Below are positions 5,566 through 13,092 of a stretch of DNA of 20,417 nt, piece after piece (position 1 is the stretch's first letter; each line of letters starts with the position of its first letter). The position numbers and the translations under genes were made by a program. A model generated the notes under the pieces. That model ran no database searches. It worked only from the letters and a program-made list of their open reading frames with translations, and was not told the origin of the DNA. Location of the stretch: the IMG/VR virus record IMGVR_UViG_3300001472_000254, positions 1-20,417 of that record; one strand, 5' to 3'. The DNA is from a virus.

Positions 5566-6174
5566 TTAGAAGTCGAGGTCATCATCAAAGTCAGGCTCTG
5601 CTGCTTTTACAGGCTCTGGCTTTTTCTCCTCAACTGTTTCTACCTCACCTAACATTGTTGCTGGTCTTTCTCTCCAATCAACAATAGATACGTTAGGTAC
5701 TTTAATTTTATTTGCCTTGCCGAACTTAATTTCTTTCATTCCGTCAAAATGGACAACTGGTATCAAATCTCCTTTTTCTTTTTCTAAAGAAAGGTAAGAG
5801 TCATGCAATGCACCTAACTCAATTAATACTGCTTTTGAGCTAGAGCCGAAATTTACCATGCCTAAATCCTTATTAAATAGATTGAATTTAACGAATTGTT
5901 TATGGTCATCATTAGGCTTATTTGGTGCATTTGATTCGCCATATAAGGTAGTTACAACAGAAGGTGGGCTTACTGAAAAATCAGCCCAGCCTACATGAAG
6001 GGTTTTAAAATCGACATAGGCTTTAAAGTCAGCAACTCTATCCTCAGTCTCCCTCTCCTCTGTTTCTTTGTTATATATTACTGAGGTATATCTACCTTCT
6101 TTTGCATTAAAGTTCAGTCTATCCCAAACTTCTCCATTATTACTTTGTTGTTCTTCTGGTAATCCAAACGACAT
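5566..6174 (-). CDS. Probable phage single-stranded DNA-binding protein (202 aa)
   Basis: This is a 202-residue protein. The central part is rich in beta-type segments (WDRLNFNAKEGRYTSVIY, FKAYVDFKTLHVGWADF, FVKFNLFNKDLGMVNFG) and could form an OB-like fold. A Pro/Glu-rich linker (about 177-192) then leads to an acidic tip DFDDDLDF at 195-202. The layout of core, flexible linker and acidic aromatic-ended tail is that of SSB proteins, although the tip differs from the classical DDDIPF. The gene follows a RecE-like exonuclease and precedes the methyltransferase and primase-helicase. The start has AAGGAG with a 6-nt spacer. I do not recognise a named family, so ssDNA binding is inferred from tail and context. 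A recombination annealing role is an alternative. Confidence 0.85.
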   Translation of the reverse strand: MSFGLPEEQQSNNGEVWDRLNFNAKEGRYTSVIYNKETEERETEDRVADFKAYVDFKTLHVGWADFSVSPPSVVTTLYGESNAPNKPNDDHKQFVKFNLFNKDLGMVNFGSSSKAVLIELGALHDSYLSLEKEKGDLIPVVHFDGMKEIKFGKANKIKVPNVSIVDWRERPATMLGEVETVEEKKPEPVKAAEPDFDDDLDF

Positions 6175-6229
6175 TTTATTCTCCTTTAAGAAAAGATTAG
6201 CCTATATCACTAACCTTGTTTAATTTAAC

Positions 6230-7078
6230 CTAGAATATAGTAGGCTCAGTCAATTTTATAAAATATGGTGGTATATCAATTTGCTGTATCTCTGTATCAT
6301 AGCTAGGGAAACTGCCAGTCTTTTGACATTCGCTGTAAGTTTGCAATGCTTTTTCAACAACAGCATCCCCCTCTATGATAGATTTATCGCCTAACTCAAA
6401 TATACTAAAAGCATAAGGTGGCTCTTTTTCTACAGCTAAGAAATAGAACTTAGCAACCTTTCTTCCTGTTGCCTGTTCCCAACATCTTCTATAAAAACTT
6501 TCTTGTATATGATAACCAAAGTTTCCACAGGCTCTTTCAAAACCTTCTTTGGAAGCATCAACAGTTGTTTTTAAGTCAATGATAATATCCATACTTGGGT
6601 CTTTCTTTGATGGTCTAACTTTATCTGGTCTGCATTTTAATTTAATGCCTGTTTCTTCGTCTATGCAAAATGCAGATACTTCTGATTTAGCGTCTTGATG
6701 ATACAATAATTTATTAACTTGAGTGCTGTTAGATACGGCATCTTTGATTCGCAATACATCCTCATAATCACCATCAGGTAAAACAACTTGCTCAGACGTT
6801 TTATTGGCAATAGCTTCTTTATACTCTTTTTGCCTTCTATCCTTACCACCTCTTATAACTAACTTCTTAAATTTCTCAGGCTCAAGTATAGCTATGTGAG
6901 AAGCTGTTCCTTTATCAAAGTATGGTTTGCTTTCTTGTGGTGGTCTGTTTTTAAAATGGTTAGGGGTTTTAGTTGCTAGTGTTTTTAGGCTAGATGAACC
7001 TATAGCTTCATCACCTACACCAGTATGATAATCTTCATTTGTCATATCGTCTATTACGCTTGGGTATTTTATCTTCAT
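6230..7078 (-). CDS. RecE/exonuclease VIII-like PD-(D/E)XK exonuclease
   Basis: This is a 282-residue nuclease. The N-terminus YHTGVGDEAIGSSSLKTLA resembles the start of RecE-like phage exonucleases (Y-H...S-x-S-x-L). The catalytic core is visible as RPD at about 150-152, IIDLKTT at about 166-172 (the D-x-K pair) and the Q-x3-Y helix in HIQESFY. These proteins resect double-stranded ends to give 3' single strands for annealing recombination, usually with a RecT-type partner. Here the next gene encodes the probable ssDNA-binding protein. I chose the ATG at 7078 because AAGGAG lies six bases upstream; a TTG one codon earlier would be too close to it. It is the first gene of the replication block, facing the plus-strand gene at 7300. 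Confidence 0.88.
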   Translation of the reverse strand: MKIKYPSVIDDMTNEDYHTGVGDEAIGSSSLKTLATKTPNHFKNRPPQESKPYFDKGTASHIAILEPEKFKKLVIRGGKDRRQKEYKEAIANKTSEQVVLPDGDYEDVLRIKDAVSNSTQVNKLLYHQDAKSEVSAFCIDEETGIKLKCRPDKVRPSKKDPSMDIIIDLKTTVDASKEGFERACGNFGYHIQESFYRRCWEQATGRKVAKFYFLAVEKEPPYAFSIFELGDKSIIEGDAVVEKALQTYSECQKTGSFPSYDTEIQQIDIPPYFIKLTEPTIF

Positions 7079-7299
7079 CAATATCTCCTTAATTAGACAG
7101 GGGAAATTGGCAGTTTAAATATTTGTGATTGCCTTCTTTCCGACTCAGATAAAAACATGATTCGAAAATTGTGCAAAATTATTTTTGAATCAGAAATATT
7201 TTTTGGAGTTATAAACAGCTTATCAACAACTAATGTAAAAAGGGCTATAGACTATTTTTAGAATCAAAGTAGGCTAGTGTTTCATTTGGAGGAAAGAAG
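7079..7299. promoter_or_regulatory. Divergent intergenic region, probable control region
   Basis: About 220 bp of AT-rich DNA separate the minus-strand exonuclease gene from the plus-strand gene at 7300, so promoters for both directions are expected here. Weak candidates: on the minus strand TTGATA (7226-7221), 17 bases, then AAAAAT (7203-7198); on the plus strand TTGAAT (7185-7190), 19 bases, then TATAAA (7210-7215). A near-perfect inverted repeat with 11-base arms (one mismatch) spans 7158-7192, overlapping the plus -35, and a further GAATCA occurs at 7261-7266, as expected of an operator. No convincing coding frame was seen. Confidence 0.5.
7158..7192. repeat. Imperfect inverted repeat TGATTC...GAATCA, possible operator
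   Basis: Arms TGATTCGAAAA (7158-7168) and TTTTTGAATCA (7182-7192) pair at ten of eleven positions across a 13-base AT-rich spacer. It sits in the divergent control region between early-type genes and the lone plus-strand gene, overlapping a possible plus-strand -35. Such dyads are typical binding sites of dimeric regulators. Chance occurrence in AT-rich DNA remains possible. Confidence 0.35.
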
Positions 7300-7524
7300 A
7301 TGAAATTAGAACCACTAGCTTACGCCCTTATTAAGTATGCCCTTAATCACCTTATCAGTCAGAGACAAGAACGCATCATGGATTTACAAGCCAACAAAGA
7401 AAGAACGGCTGGACAAGACATGGAGTTAAATGATTGCTTAAAGGCAGTTGAGATTTACACTACAGATATAAACCACTATGATTATTTATTAAATACGGAT
7501 GATGGAAGAAAACTTAATGCTTAA
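7300..7524 (+). CDS. Lone plus-strand small protein of unknown function (74 aa)
   Basis: This is the only supported gene on the plus strand. It encodes 74 residues, probably mostly helical: a hydrophobic N-terminal helix (LEPLAYALIKYALNHLI), a charged helix (RQERIMDLQANKER) and a C-terminal part with several Tyr and Asp residues. GGAGG lies seven to eight bases before the ATG, a strong ribosome site that supports this start. It is divergent from the replication block and convergent with the late block, with no terminator hairpin visible in the 42-nt gap after it. The place is one where phages often keep regulators, but no helix-turn-helix is evident and I do not recognise the family. Confidence 0.8.
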   Translation: MKLEPLAYALIKYALNHLISQRQERIMDLQANKERTAGQDMELNDCLKAVEIYTTDINHYDYLLNTDDGRKLNA

Positions 7525-7566
7525 ATATTTATTTGAATTATTTGTTCTATTTATCTTTGACTAGCT

Positions 7567-8085
7567 TTAATATAAATTTTTAAAAATTTCATTAAAATCT
7601 ATATCATCATAGATACCTTTATTTTCTTTTTTGAAATAACCTTGATTATCTCTATCTCTACCTAATGAATTTTTAATTTGATTTTGTGTATTTGCTTTAT
7701 TTTCTAGACTAGCTCTGTAAGCATTATTCATATTTGCAAAGTTACTTGGTTTATCTTCTGCAAAAGAAGGTTTAATGTTTCTCATAACTAACGGATATAA
7801 GTTTTCTCCTAATTTTCTTTGGTTTGGATTAGTTATAATATTTTTCATATCCTCTATGTTTGCCATAGGAAGTGCCATTTTTTGCTCAAGTATTCCTTGA
7901 CCAGTTCCTATTGGGTCTCGCAAGGTATTTAAAAAACTTTGAGGTGCATTTAAAATATTTTGAACAGGATTTCCAGTACCAACCTTACTTTCAATTTTTT
8001 TCTTTAAAGCATCTTCTACGCTATTACCAAACTTTTTTTGCACAACATTGCTAAGTATTTTTCCTAAAGGATTATTTCCAAACAT
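7567..8085 (-). CDS. Hypothetical protein at end of virion module (172 aa)
   Basis: This is a 172-residue protein of unknown family, and the last gene of the late block. The N-terminus MFGNNPLGKILSNVVQKKFG could be an amphipathic helix. The middle has Asn/Gly/Pro-rich linkers (GTGNPVQNILNAPQSF) and the C-terminus is charged (DRDNQGYFKKENKGIYDDIDF). The start has AAGGA about eight bases upstream, inside the lipoprotein gene's end, and a TAA-TT-ATG junction joins the two. It follows the ejection-protein genes, so a minor virion or ejection component is the most economical guess. A bias toward Asn and low-complexity linkers fits that. No enzymatic motif was found. Confidence 0.8.
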   Translation of the reverse strand: MFGNNPLGKILSNVVQKKFGNSVEDALKKKIESKVGTGNPVQNILNAPQSFLNTLRDPIGTGQGILEQKMALPMANIEDMKNIITNPNQRKLGENLYPLVMRNIKPSFAEDKPSNFANMNNAYRASLENKANTQNQIKNSLGRDRDNQGYFKKENKGIYDDIDFNEIFKNLY

Positions 8086-8087
8086 AA

Positions 8088-8225
8088 TTAGTCCTTGTTT
8101 TGTTTTGATTCTATTGTAATGGTTAAGTCAGTATTACTAGGTGTTTGTGTTGATACATTTACATGACCAGACGCACAACCTACTACGAATAATACTGGAA
8201 TAACACTTAAAATAATTTTAATCAT
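8088..8225 (-). CDS. Small predicted lipoprotein (45 aa)
   Basis: This is a 45-residue protein: MIKIILSVIPVLFVVGC followed by a polar tail ASGHVNVSTQTPSNTD and a Lys-rich end. The short basic start, hydrophobic core and VVGC lipobox with Cys17 are a textbook lipoprotein signal, giving a mature lipid-anchored peptide of 29 residues. The ATG overlaps the stop of the 1164-residue gene (ATGA) and the stop is 2 nt before the next start. Phage lipoproteins of this size include outer-membrane spanins and superinfection-exclusion proteins. The expected proline richness of Rz1 spanins is missing and no inner spanin is adjacent, so the choice is open. Confidence 0.7.
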   Translation of the reverse strand: MIKIILSVIPVLFVVGCASGHVNVSTQTPSNTDLTITIESKQNKD

Positions 8226-11200
8226 TGTATAGCTCCTTCAAATTCTTTTATCATTTCGTTAAAATCCTCAACAGATAGTTCAAATCTGTCTTGGGCTTCC
8301 ATTTCTTCCCATGCAGTTTTATAATCTTTAAAAGTTAATTCAGCTCCGTATAGTCCTAATATAGTTTTGAATTTAACATAAGAGTTAGCAAGACCTTTTT
8401 TTGTAAGTTCTGGGCTATTAATATCTTTTTGTATTCTTAAAAGTTTTTCCATTTTTCTACTATCAAGTAGAGCATCTTGTATTAACTCTCTTGCTTTATC
8501 TGATTTAAGATTTTTTAACATAGATTGAGCAAGCCTTGTAAACCTTCCAGCTATAACTAACCCAGCTCCAGCTCCTGTTGAAAAGTTTGTTGAGAAGTTA
8601 GCTGCTGCTACTCTAGCAAAAGTATCAATCATTCCGCTGGTAGGGTCAACATCTTGTATTAACCTAAACATTTCTGGATTTGTAAATGATTGTAAATCTT
8701 TGTCATAAATTTTTAATGTCTTTTTTAGATTTTTTAATTCAGAGCTACTATATAATCCAGTATCACCTAGTAACTCGTATAAAGTTCTATTACCTATTGT
8801 TTCATCCAAAACATTTGATAGGTTGCTTCTTATTTGAACCCTTCCAGTAACTGCCTTCAAAGTATCTTCCTTAACCTCTTGAACAGAACTTCTAATTATA
8901 GCTTCTATTATGGAAGTTTTTAAACCTTCTTGAGCTACTACTCTTTGACCTTTTGGTAAACCATTAACTCCTTTAACAAGATTCATTAAATTTGTTGAAC
9001 CATTCTCTCTATTTAAAATCATAGTTTCAATAGCTGGAACTGGGTTATCAACATCTAAAATTTGTCCAAGTAGAGCTTTTTCTGTTTTAGTTGTTAAAGT
9101 AAATTTTCCTGTTCCTAGATTTTTAATGGCTTGAAATTGACCAAAAACATCATTGTTTAAATCTTTTTCTAATTCAGTTATGTCATTTCTATATCGTTTT
9201 AATACAGTCTTTAATGAAGGAAATTCATTTACTAAATTTTTATTATCTTTCATCCATGTGTAAAATCTATTAGGTTGAAATAAACCATTTTCATCAATAA
9301 CATCTCTGGACATTTGTGCTAAAATTGTTTGCATAGCAAGTTCGCTTTCTTGAACAACAGCCCTTATTTCATTAGCAGATTTACCAGATAATTTTGAACC
9401 TTCTGAAAAGGCTTGCCTAAACTCTGGTAAAGCATAAGGAACTCCATCTAATTGATTTCTTTCAAATATAGAATCAGCACTTTGGGATGAGTTTTTTTGC
9501 AATACACCCCTATTGTTTTTACTAACCATATCGTAAACATTATTATTTCTAGTAAATATATCGTGTTTTGTTCTTGTAGTTGCTGCTGCGTTTCTTGCAA
9601 AAGGAAATATGTTTCCTACATCTTCATTAAAAGAACTTCTAAGTCCCTTTAAATTACTTAATAAATTTCCATCAATTTCACCATTGCTATTTTCAAGAGT
9701 TCTTATAGCTCCATTAATATTCATTCTTAACTTATCAACTTCTCCAAAATTAACTACACCTCCATCTTCATTTAATTTTTGGATTTGTAGTATTCTTTTT
9801 TTAATATCACTAGGTAGATTTAGATTTTCTAAATCACCCTCTACCATTCTTAGTATTGAGTTTCTAGTTTGAGTAAAAGGGTCTGTTGTTTCTTCTTTGT
9901 AATTAGATTTTAAACCTTCCCATAATCTTTTTTCTGTAGCTTTTACATCCGTATAAACTGTTCTTAAAATATCACCAGCTCTCTTAGACGCTTCTTCATC
10001 ATCTAAATTAAAATTTTTCATTAGTCTTGTTTTTTGTTCAGAAACTTTTATTTGTAATTCTTTTACTATTCTGTCGGTAGTTTCTGCTCTTGCTTCTTGG
10101 ACAACAACCGCTAACTGTTGAGGAGTAGCGTTACCGCCTAAAGCATTAACTCTGTTTTGTACGTTTTCTCTATAAGACTCAACCATAGTTTTTGTTCTTC
10201 TTAAAAATGCTTCATTTGTTTTCATTTCGTAATTTGTTAAAGCCATTAAGATTGGGTCATCATCAGCAGCAACAGCGGCTATAGAAGGGTTTGATAATTC
10301 TATACCTAAGTCTTTATCTAAAGCATCTTTGTCAGCATTGTATTTAGTAATATTTTTAAGAGTTTTATCTAGGTCTCCACCGCCAGCTTTTATTGCTTTT
10401 TCTAAATTAGAAGCTGCAACTTTTATGGCTGCTTGTTCTTGATTTAGAGCTACTTCTTCATCAATATCTTGACGAATAATAAGTTTTATTTCTTCCTCAC
10501 TTTTCCCTTCTTTTTTAAGTGTTTGTCTTTTTTCGTTGTATTTATTGTTTTTACTTAACTCTAAAAATTTTTTATTTTTATACGCTTGGTTTGTTTTTAA
10601 ATAATTAACAGTATCATCATAAAACCCCATCATTGGTTTTATAAGAGTATTTTCAATGGTGGTTGAAATACCGCCAGTAACTTTATCAGTTTCATAATTA
10701 AAATTACCTTTTATTCCCTCAAAAAATAATTTATCGAACCTTGGAACTTCTCCTGTTTCTGGGTCAATATTTTGCCTACCATAAAAAACATTTCTAGTAC
10801 CATCTATTACTCTGCCTATTGTATTATCACCAGCTTTTTTTGTAAGATTATAAGCACCTTTTACAAGTCCTCTGCCACCCTCTGTAGCTAAAGGTGCGGC
10901 AACTCCAGCTACTACAGGTAATCCACTAGCGGCTAATTTTTTAACTGTACCAAAACTAAAAAGGGGAGCATCTTTTTCTTTTTCTAATACATCTAAAGAA
11001 GAAGGAACAGCTGCGGAATAACCTCCTAATGCAGCAGCCTCTCCAGTTATTGCTCTAGCTGGGTTTCTGCCTACAAAAGCAGCCATATCATCAACTGTTC
11101 TGCCAGCAATACTTCTTCCTGTTTGATAAATTGTGTTTCCGCCAAAAGCCGAAGGTAATGTCGTTAATGGTCTTGCTAAAGCGTTTATTGTTCCAGCACC

Positions 11201-11716
11201 ACCAAACGTATAAGGTATGGTTTCACCAGCAACTGTACCAGCTCTATTTGCCAGAGTTGTAGGTAATGACCTTTCATCAACATCACCATAAACTAATGCT
11301 GGAGCTATTTTTTTTGTAGCATCTAGTAAACCACTTCTAACACTTTTATAATTAGGGTCTAAAACGTCTTGAAAATTAACAGTTCGGAAAGCGTCTACAA
11401 GTGTGCCAGCACCTCCTAATAATGTCTGATTAAGACTTTTAAAAAGTCTGTTTCCAGCATTATCATTTTGGTTTTGTGATAATACATTCCTTCTTTCATT
11501 TAGTTTACCTAAAGTTCCAGTTACCGCTTCTTGAATTTCTACTGGAACATTTGGATTTCCAGTAAAACCTTTCAATGCGTTTATAGTTGCAGTAGTACCT
11601 CTAAGGTCTTTATTAAAAAAACTAGAAGTTCCCTTATTTGCATATATTAAATCAATAAACTCTTTTCTTATTTTATCAGACTCAAAGCCACCATCTATAT
11701 CTGGTAATTCAGCCAT
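8222..11716 (-). CDS. Large internal virion / DNA ejection-like protein (1164 aa)
   Basis: This is the largest gene in the window. The N-terminal third is rich in Gly, Ala and Thr, with hydrophobic or amphipathic stretches (for example about residues 161-200 and 261-285, LAASGLPVVAGVAAPLATEG). The middle is long, charged and helical with many Lys, Glu and Asn. Near the C-terminus another Gly/Ala segment (AGAGLVIAGRF) precedes a charged end. This layout resembles the big internal virion proteins of podoviruses that leave the capsid and form a conduit through the cell envelope. No lytic transglycosylase motif was recognised. The start at 11716 has GAGG nine bases upstream, two bases after the previous stop. 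The family assignment is inferred from size, composition and place. Confidence 0.85.
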   Translation of the reverse strand: MAELPDIDGGFESDKIRKEFIDLIYANKGTSSFFNKDLRGTTATINALKGFTGNPNVPVEIQEAVTGTLGKLNERRNVLSQNQNDNAGNRLFKSLNQTLLGGAGTLVDAFRTVNFQDVLDPNYKSVRSGLLDATKKIAPALVYGDVDERSLPTTLANRAGTVAGETIPYTFGGAGTINALARPLTTLPSAFGGNTIYQTGRSIAGRTVDDMAAFVGRNPARAITGEAAALGGYSAAVPSSLDVLEKEKDAPLFSFGTVKKLAASGLPVVAGVAAPLATEGGRGLVKGAYNLTKKAGDNTIGRVIDGTRNVFYGRQNIDPETGEVPRFDKLFFEGIKGNFNYETDKVTGGISTTIENTLIKPMMGFYDDTVNYLKTNQAYKNKKFLELSKNNKYNEKRQTLKKEGKSEEEIKLIIRQDIDEEVALNQEQAAIKVAASNLEKAIKAGGGDLDKTLKNITKYNADKDALDKDLGIELSNPSIAAVAADDDPILMALTNYEMKTNEAFLRRTKTMVESYRENVQNRVNALGGNATPQQLAVVVQEARAETTDRIVKELQIKVSEQKTRLMKNFNLDDEEASKRAGDILRTVYTDVKATEKRLWEGLKSNYKEETTDPFTQTRNSILRMVEGDLENLNLPSDIKKRILQIQKLNEDGGVVNFGEVDKLRMNINGAIRTLENSNGEIDGNLLSNLKGLRSSFNEDVGNIFPFARNAAATTRTKHDIFTRNNNVYDMVSKNNRGVLQKNSSQSADSIFERNQLDGVPYALPEFRQAFSEGSKLSGKSANEIRAVVQESELAMQTILAQMSRDVIDENGLFQPNRFYTWMKDNKNLVNEFPSLKTVLKRYRNDITELEKDLNNDVFGQFQAIKNLGTGKFTLTTKTEKALLGQILDVDNPVPAIETMILNRENGSTNLMNLVKGVNGLPKGQRVVAQEGLKTSIIEAIIRSSVQEVKEDTLKAVTGRVQIRSNLSNVLDETIGNRTLYELLGDTGLYSSSELKNLKKTLKIYDKDLQSFTNPEMFRLIQDVDPTSGMIDTFARVAAANFSTNFSTGAGAGLVIAGRFTRLAQSMLKNLKSDKARELIQDALLDSRKMEKLLRIQKDINSPELTKKGLANSYVKFKTILGLYGAELTFKDYKTAWEEMEAQDRFELSVEDFNEMIKEFEGAIQ

Positions 11717-11718
11717 TA

Positions 11719-13080
11719 CTAATAACCTCTACCAGTAATTCTTTTAATAGCGTCTCCCGCAAAATCTGGCGCAAGAATAGATTCTTGGTCTGCACTAAAT
11801 TGAGCTTGCGGACCAGCTCTAACACCTTCTGCTTCTGCTTTTGCTATCAAAGCTCTTACTTTTAAAATAAAAGTAGGAAGATTTTTTATAGTATCTTCGG
11901 CATCTCTTAAAACTTGTTTATCGCCACCCTCTGTAGTTCCTGTTTGTGATAAATTAGTTTTCATTGAAATAGAGTCATTAAGTAAAAATAATAAAGTGCT
12001 ATCTAGCTCTTTTAATTTTCTTAATGCAGCTTCATTTGTATCGCCTACTAGCGGTACTTGTTTTTCTATTTTTGTTATTAAAGGTGTTGTTGTTTTTTGA
12101 GCTTGCGTTCCAACAATATCTTTTTTTATAAATTGTAATAAAGGAGCAAAGGTGCTTTCAAATACTTGCGCATAATCTCCTGTTTTTGTAAATGGTGAAA
12201 GATTAGACTTTCCTATCTTATATTCTTCAAGAGTTTTATTAGCTGTTTCAAAACTAGGCACAAATGGAAATGGGAATACTTTATCTCCAGCCGCAGCTGC
12301 CCTAAAAGATAAATCTTTTGGTAGACCTAATTTAAAACCATTATTATATGATTCATAGGTATCGAGAATTGCCCTTCCTTGTTCATCTCTTTCACCACCA
12401 ATAACAGCTAGTGCTTTTTTTAAAGTTTCATCATTAAGATTTGTTCCGTAATACTTATTGGGATTTAATGCTTGTTGTAGTGATTGGTTAATTATTGATT
12501 CTTGATTTCTGGCAAAAGGGCTATTCTCTACTAATTTTTTTTGATTTTCATTTGCTGCTGTTAAATCTTTTAAATTAGTTTGATACCTACTAACAACTTC
12601 TGGAGAAGTATCTCCAGCTACTCCTTGTATCACTCTAAAATTTTCTCTTTTTTCACCTAGTTTTTCTAAAAAAGTATTTAAGTTGCTTCTTCTGTCAGTA
12701 ATATAAGCTATACTACCATCTCTAGTGTCAATAACATAAGCCTGATTATCTCCAAAGGTATCTGATTTATCAGATTCAAAATTTTTATTAGCCAGATTCT
12801 GAGCTTGAGCGTTTAGATTGGCTACCCTAGCATCCTCAGCAGCAACAGCGTCATCATATATATCACCAGAAGTAACACCTACATTTATTTTTTGATTTGC
12901 AATGTCAAGAAACGTACCTAAAGGATTCTTTAAAAAATTAGGTCTTGCAATTTTCTTTCCTTTAACTGTATCTGGTGGAGTATATACAGGCGCACCTTGA
13001 ATATCATATTGAGTAGGCTGGGCAAAATCAATCATCTCTAAGTCTTTTCTGTATTTTTTAAATCTGTCATCTATTAACAT
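11719..13080 (-). CDS. Virion-associated protein of unknown family (453 aa)
   Basis: This is a 453-residue protein between two likely ejection proteins. It starts MLIDDRFKKYRKDLEMIDFA, has a Pro/Gly-containing N-terminal part (QYDIQGAPVYTPPDTVKGKK), a helical Gln/Asn/Ala-rich section, a GDKVFPFPFVPSFETANK segment and a helical C-terminus ending FAGDAIKRITGRGY. No signal peptide or clear membrane helix is seen. AAGGA lies nine bases before the start. Placement in a run of three adjacent genes with short gaps suggests one functional group, comparable to the gp14-gp15-gp16 ejection set of T7-like phages, although no direct sequence similarity is visible to me. Confidence 0.83.
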   Translation of the reverse strand: MLIDDRFKKYRKDLEMIDFAQPTQYDIQGAPVYTPPDTVKGKKIARPNFLKNPLGTFLDIANQKINVGVTSGDIYDDAVAAEDARVANLNAQAQNLANKNFESDKSDTFGDNQAYVIDTRDGSIAYITDRRSNLNTFLEKLGEKRENFRVIQGVAGDTSPEVVSRYQTNLKDLTAANENQKKLVENSPFARNQESIINQSLQQALNPNKYYGTNLNDETLKKALAVIGGERDEQGRAILDTYESYNNGFKLGLPKDLSFRAAAAGDKVFPFPFVPSFETANKTLEEYKIGKSNLSPFTKTGDYAQVFESTFAPLLQFIKKDIVGTQAQKTTTPLITKIEKQVPLVGDTNEAALRKLKELDSTLLFLLNDSISMKTNLSQTGTTEGGDKQVLRDAEDTIKNLPTFILKVRALIAKAEAEGVRAGPQAQFSADQESILAPDFAGDAIKRITGRGY

Positions 13081-13092
13081 TATCTTTTATCC

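Noticed and set aside
6661-6849. 62-codon minus-strand frame within the exonuclease gene
   Set aside because: It overlaps the catalytic core of the RecE-like nuclease in another frame and has no ribosome site or domain.
7220-7228. TTATCAACA, one mismatch from a DnaA box
   Set aside because: A single nine-base near-match in AT-rich DNA with no cluster of further boxes is not evidence of an origin.
7574-7589. 16-bp palindrome AAATTTTTAAAAATTT near the convergent gene ends
   Set aside because: It has no G or C, lies inside the coding end of the 172-residue gene, and would make a weak hairpin; simple AT-rich coding sequence explains it.
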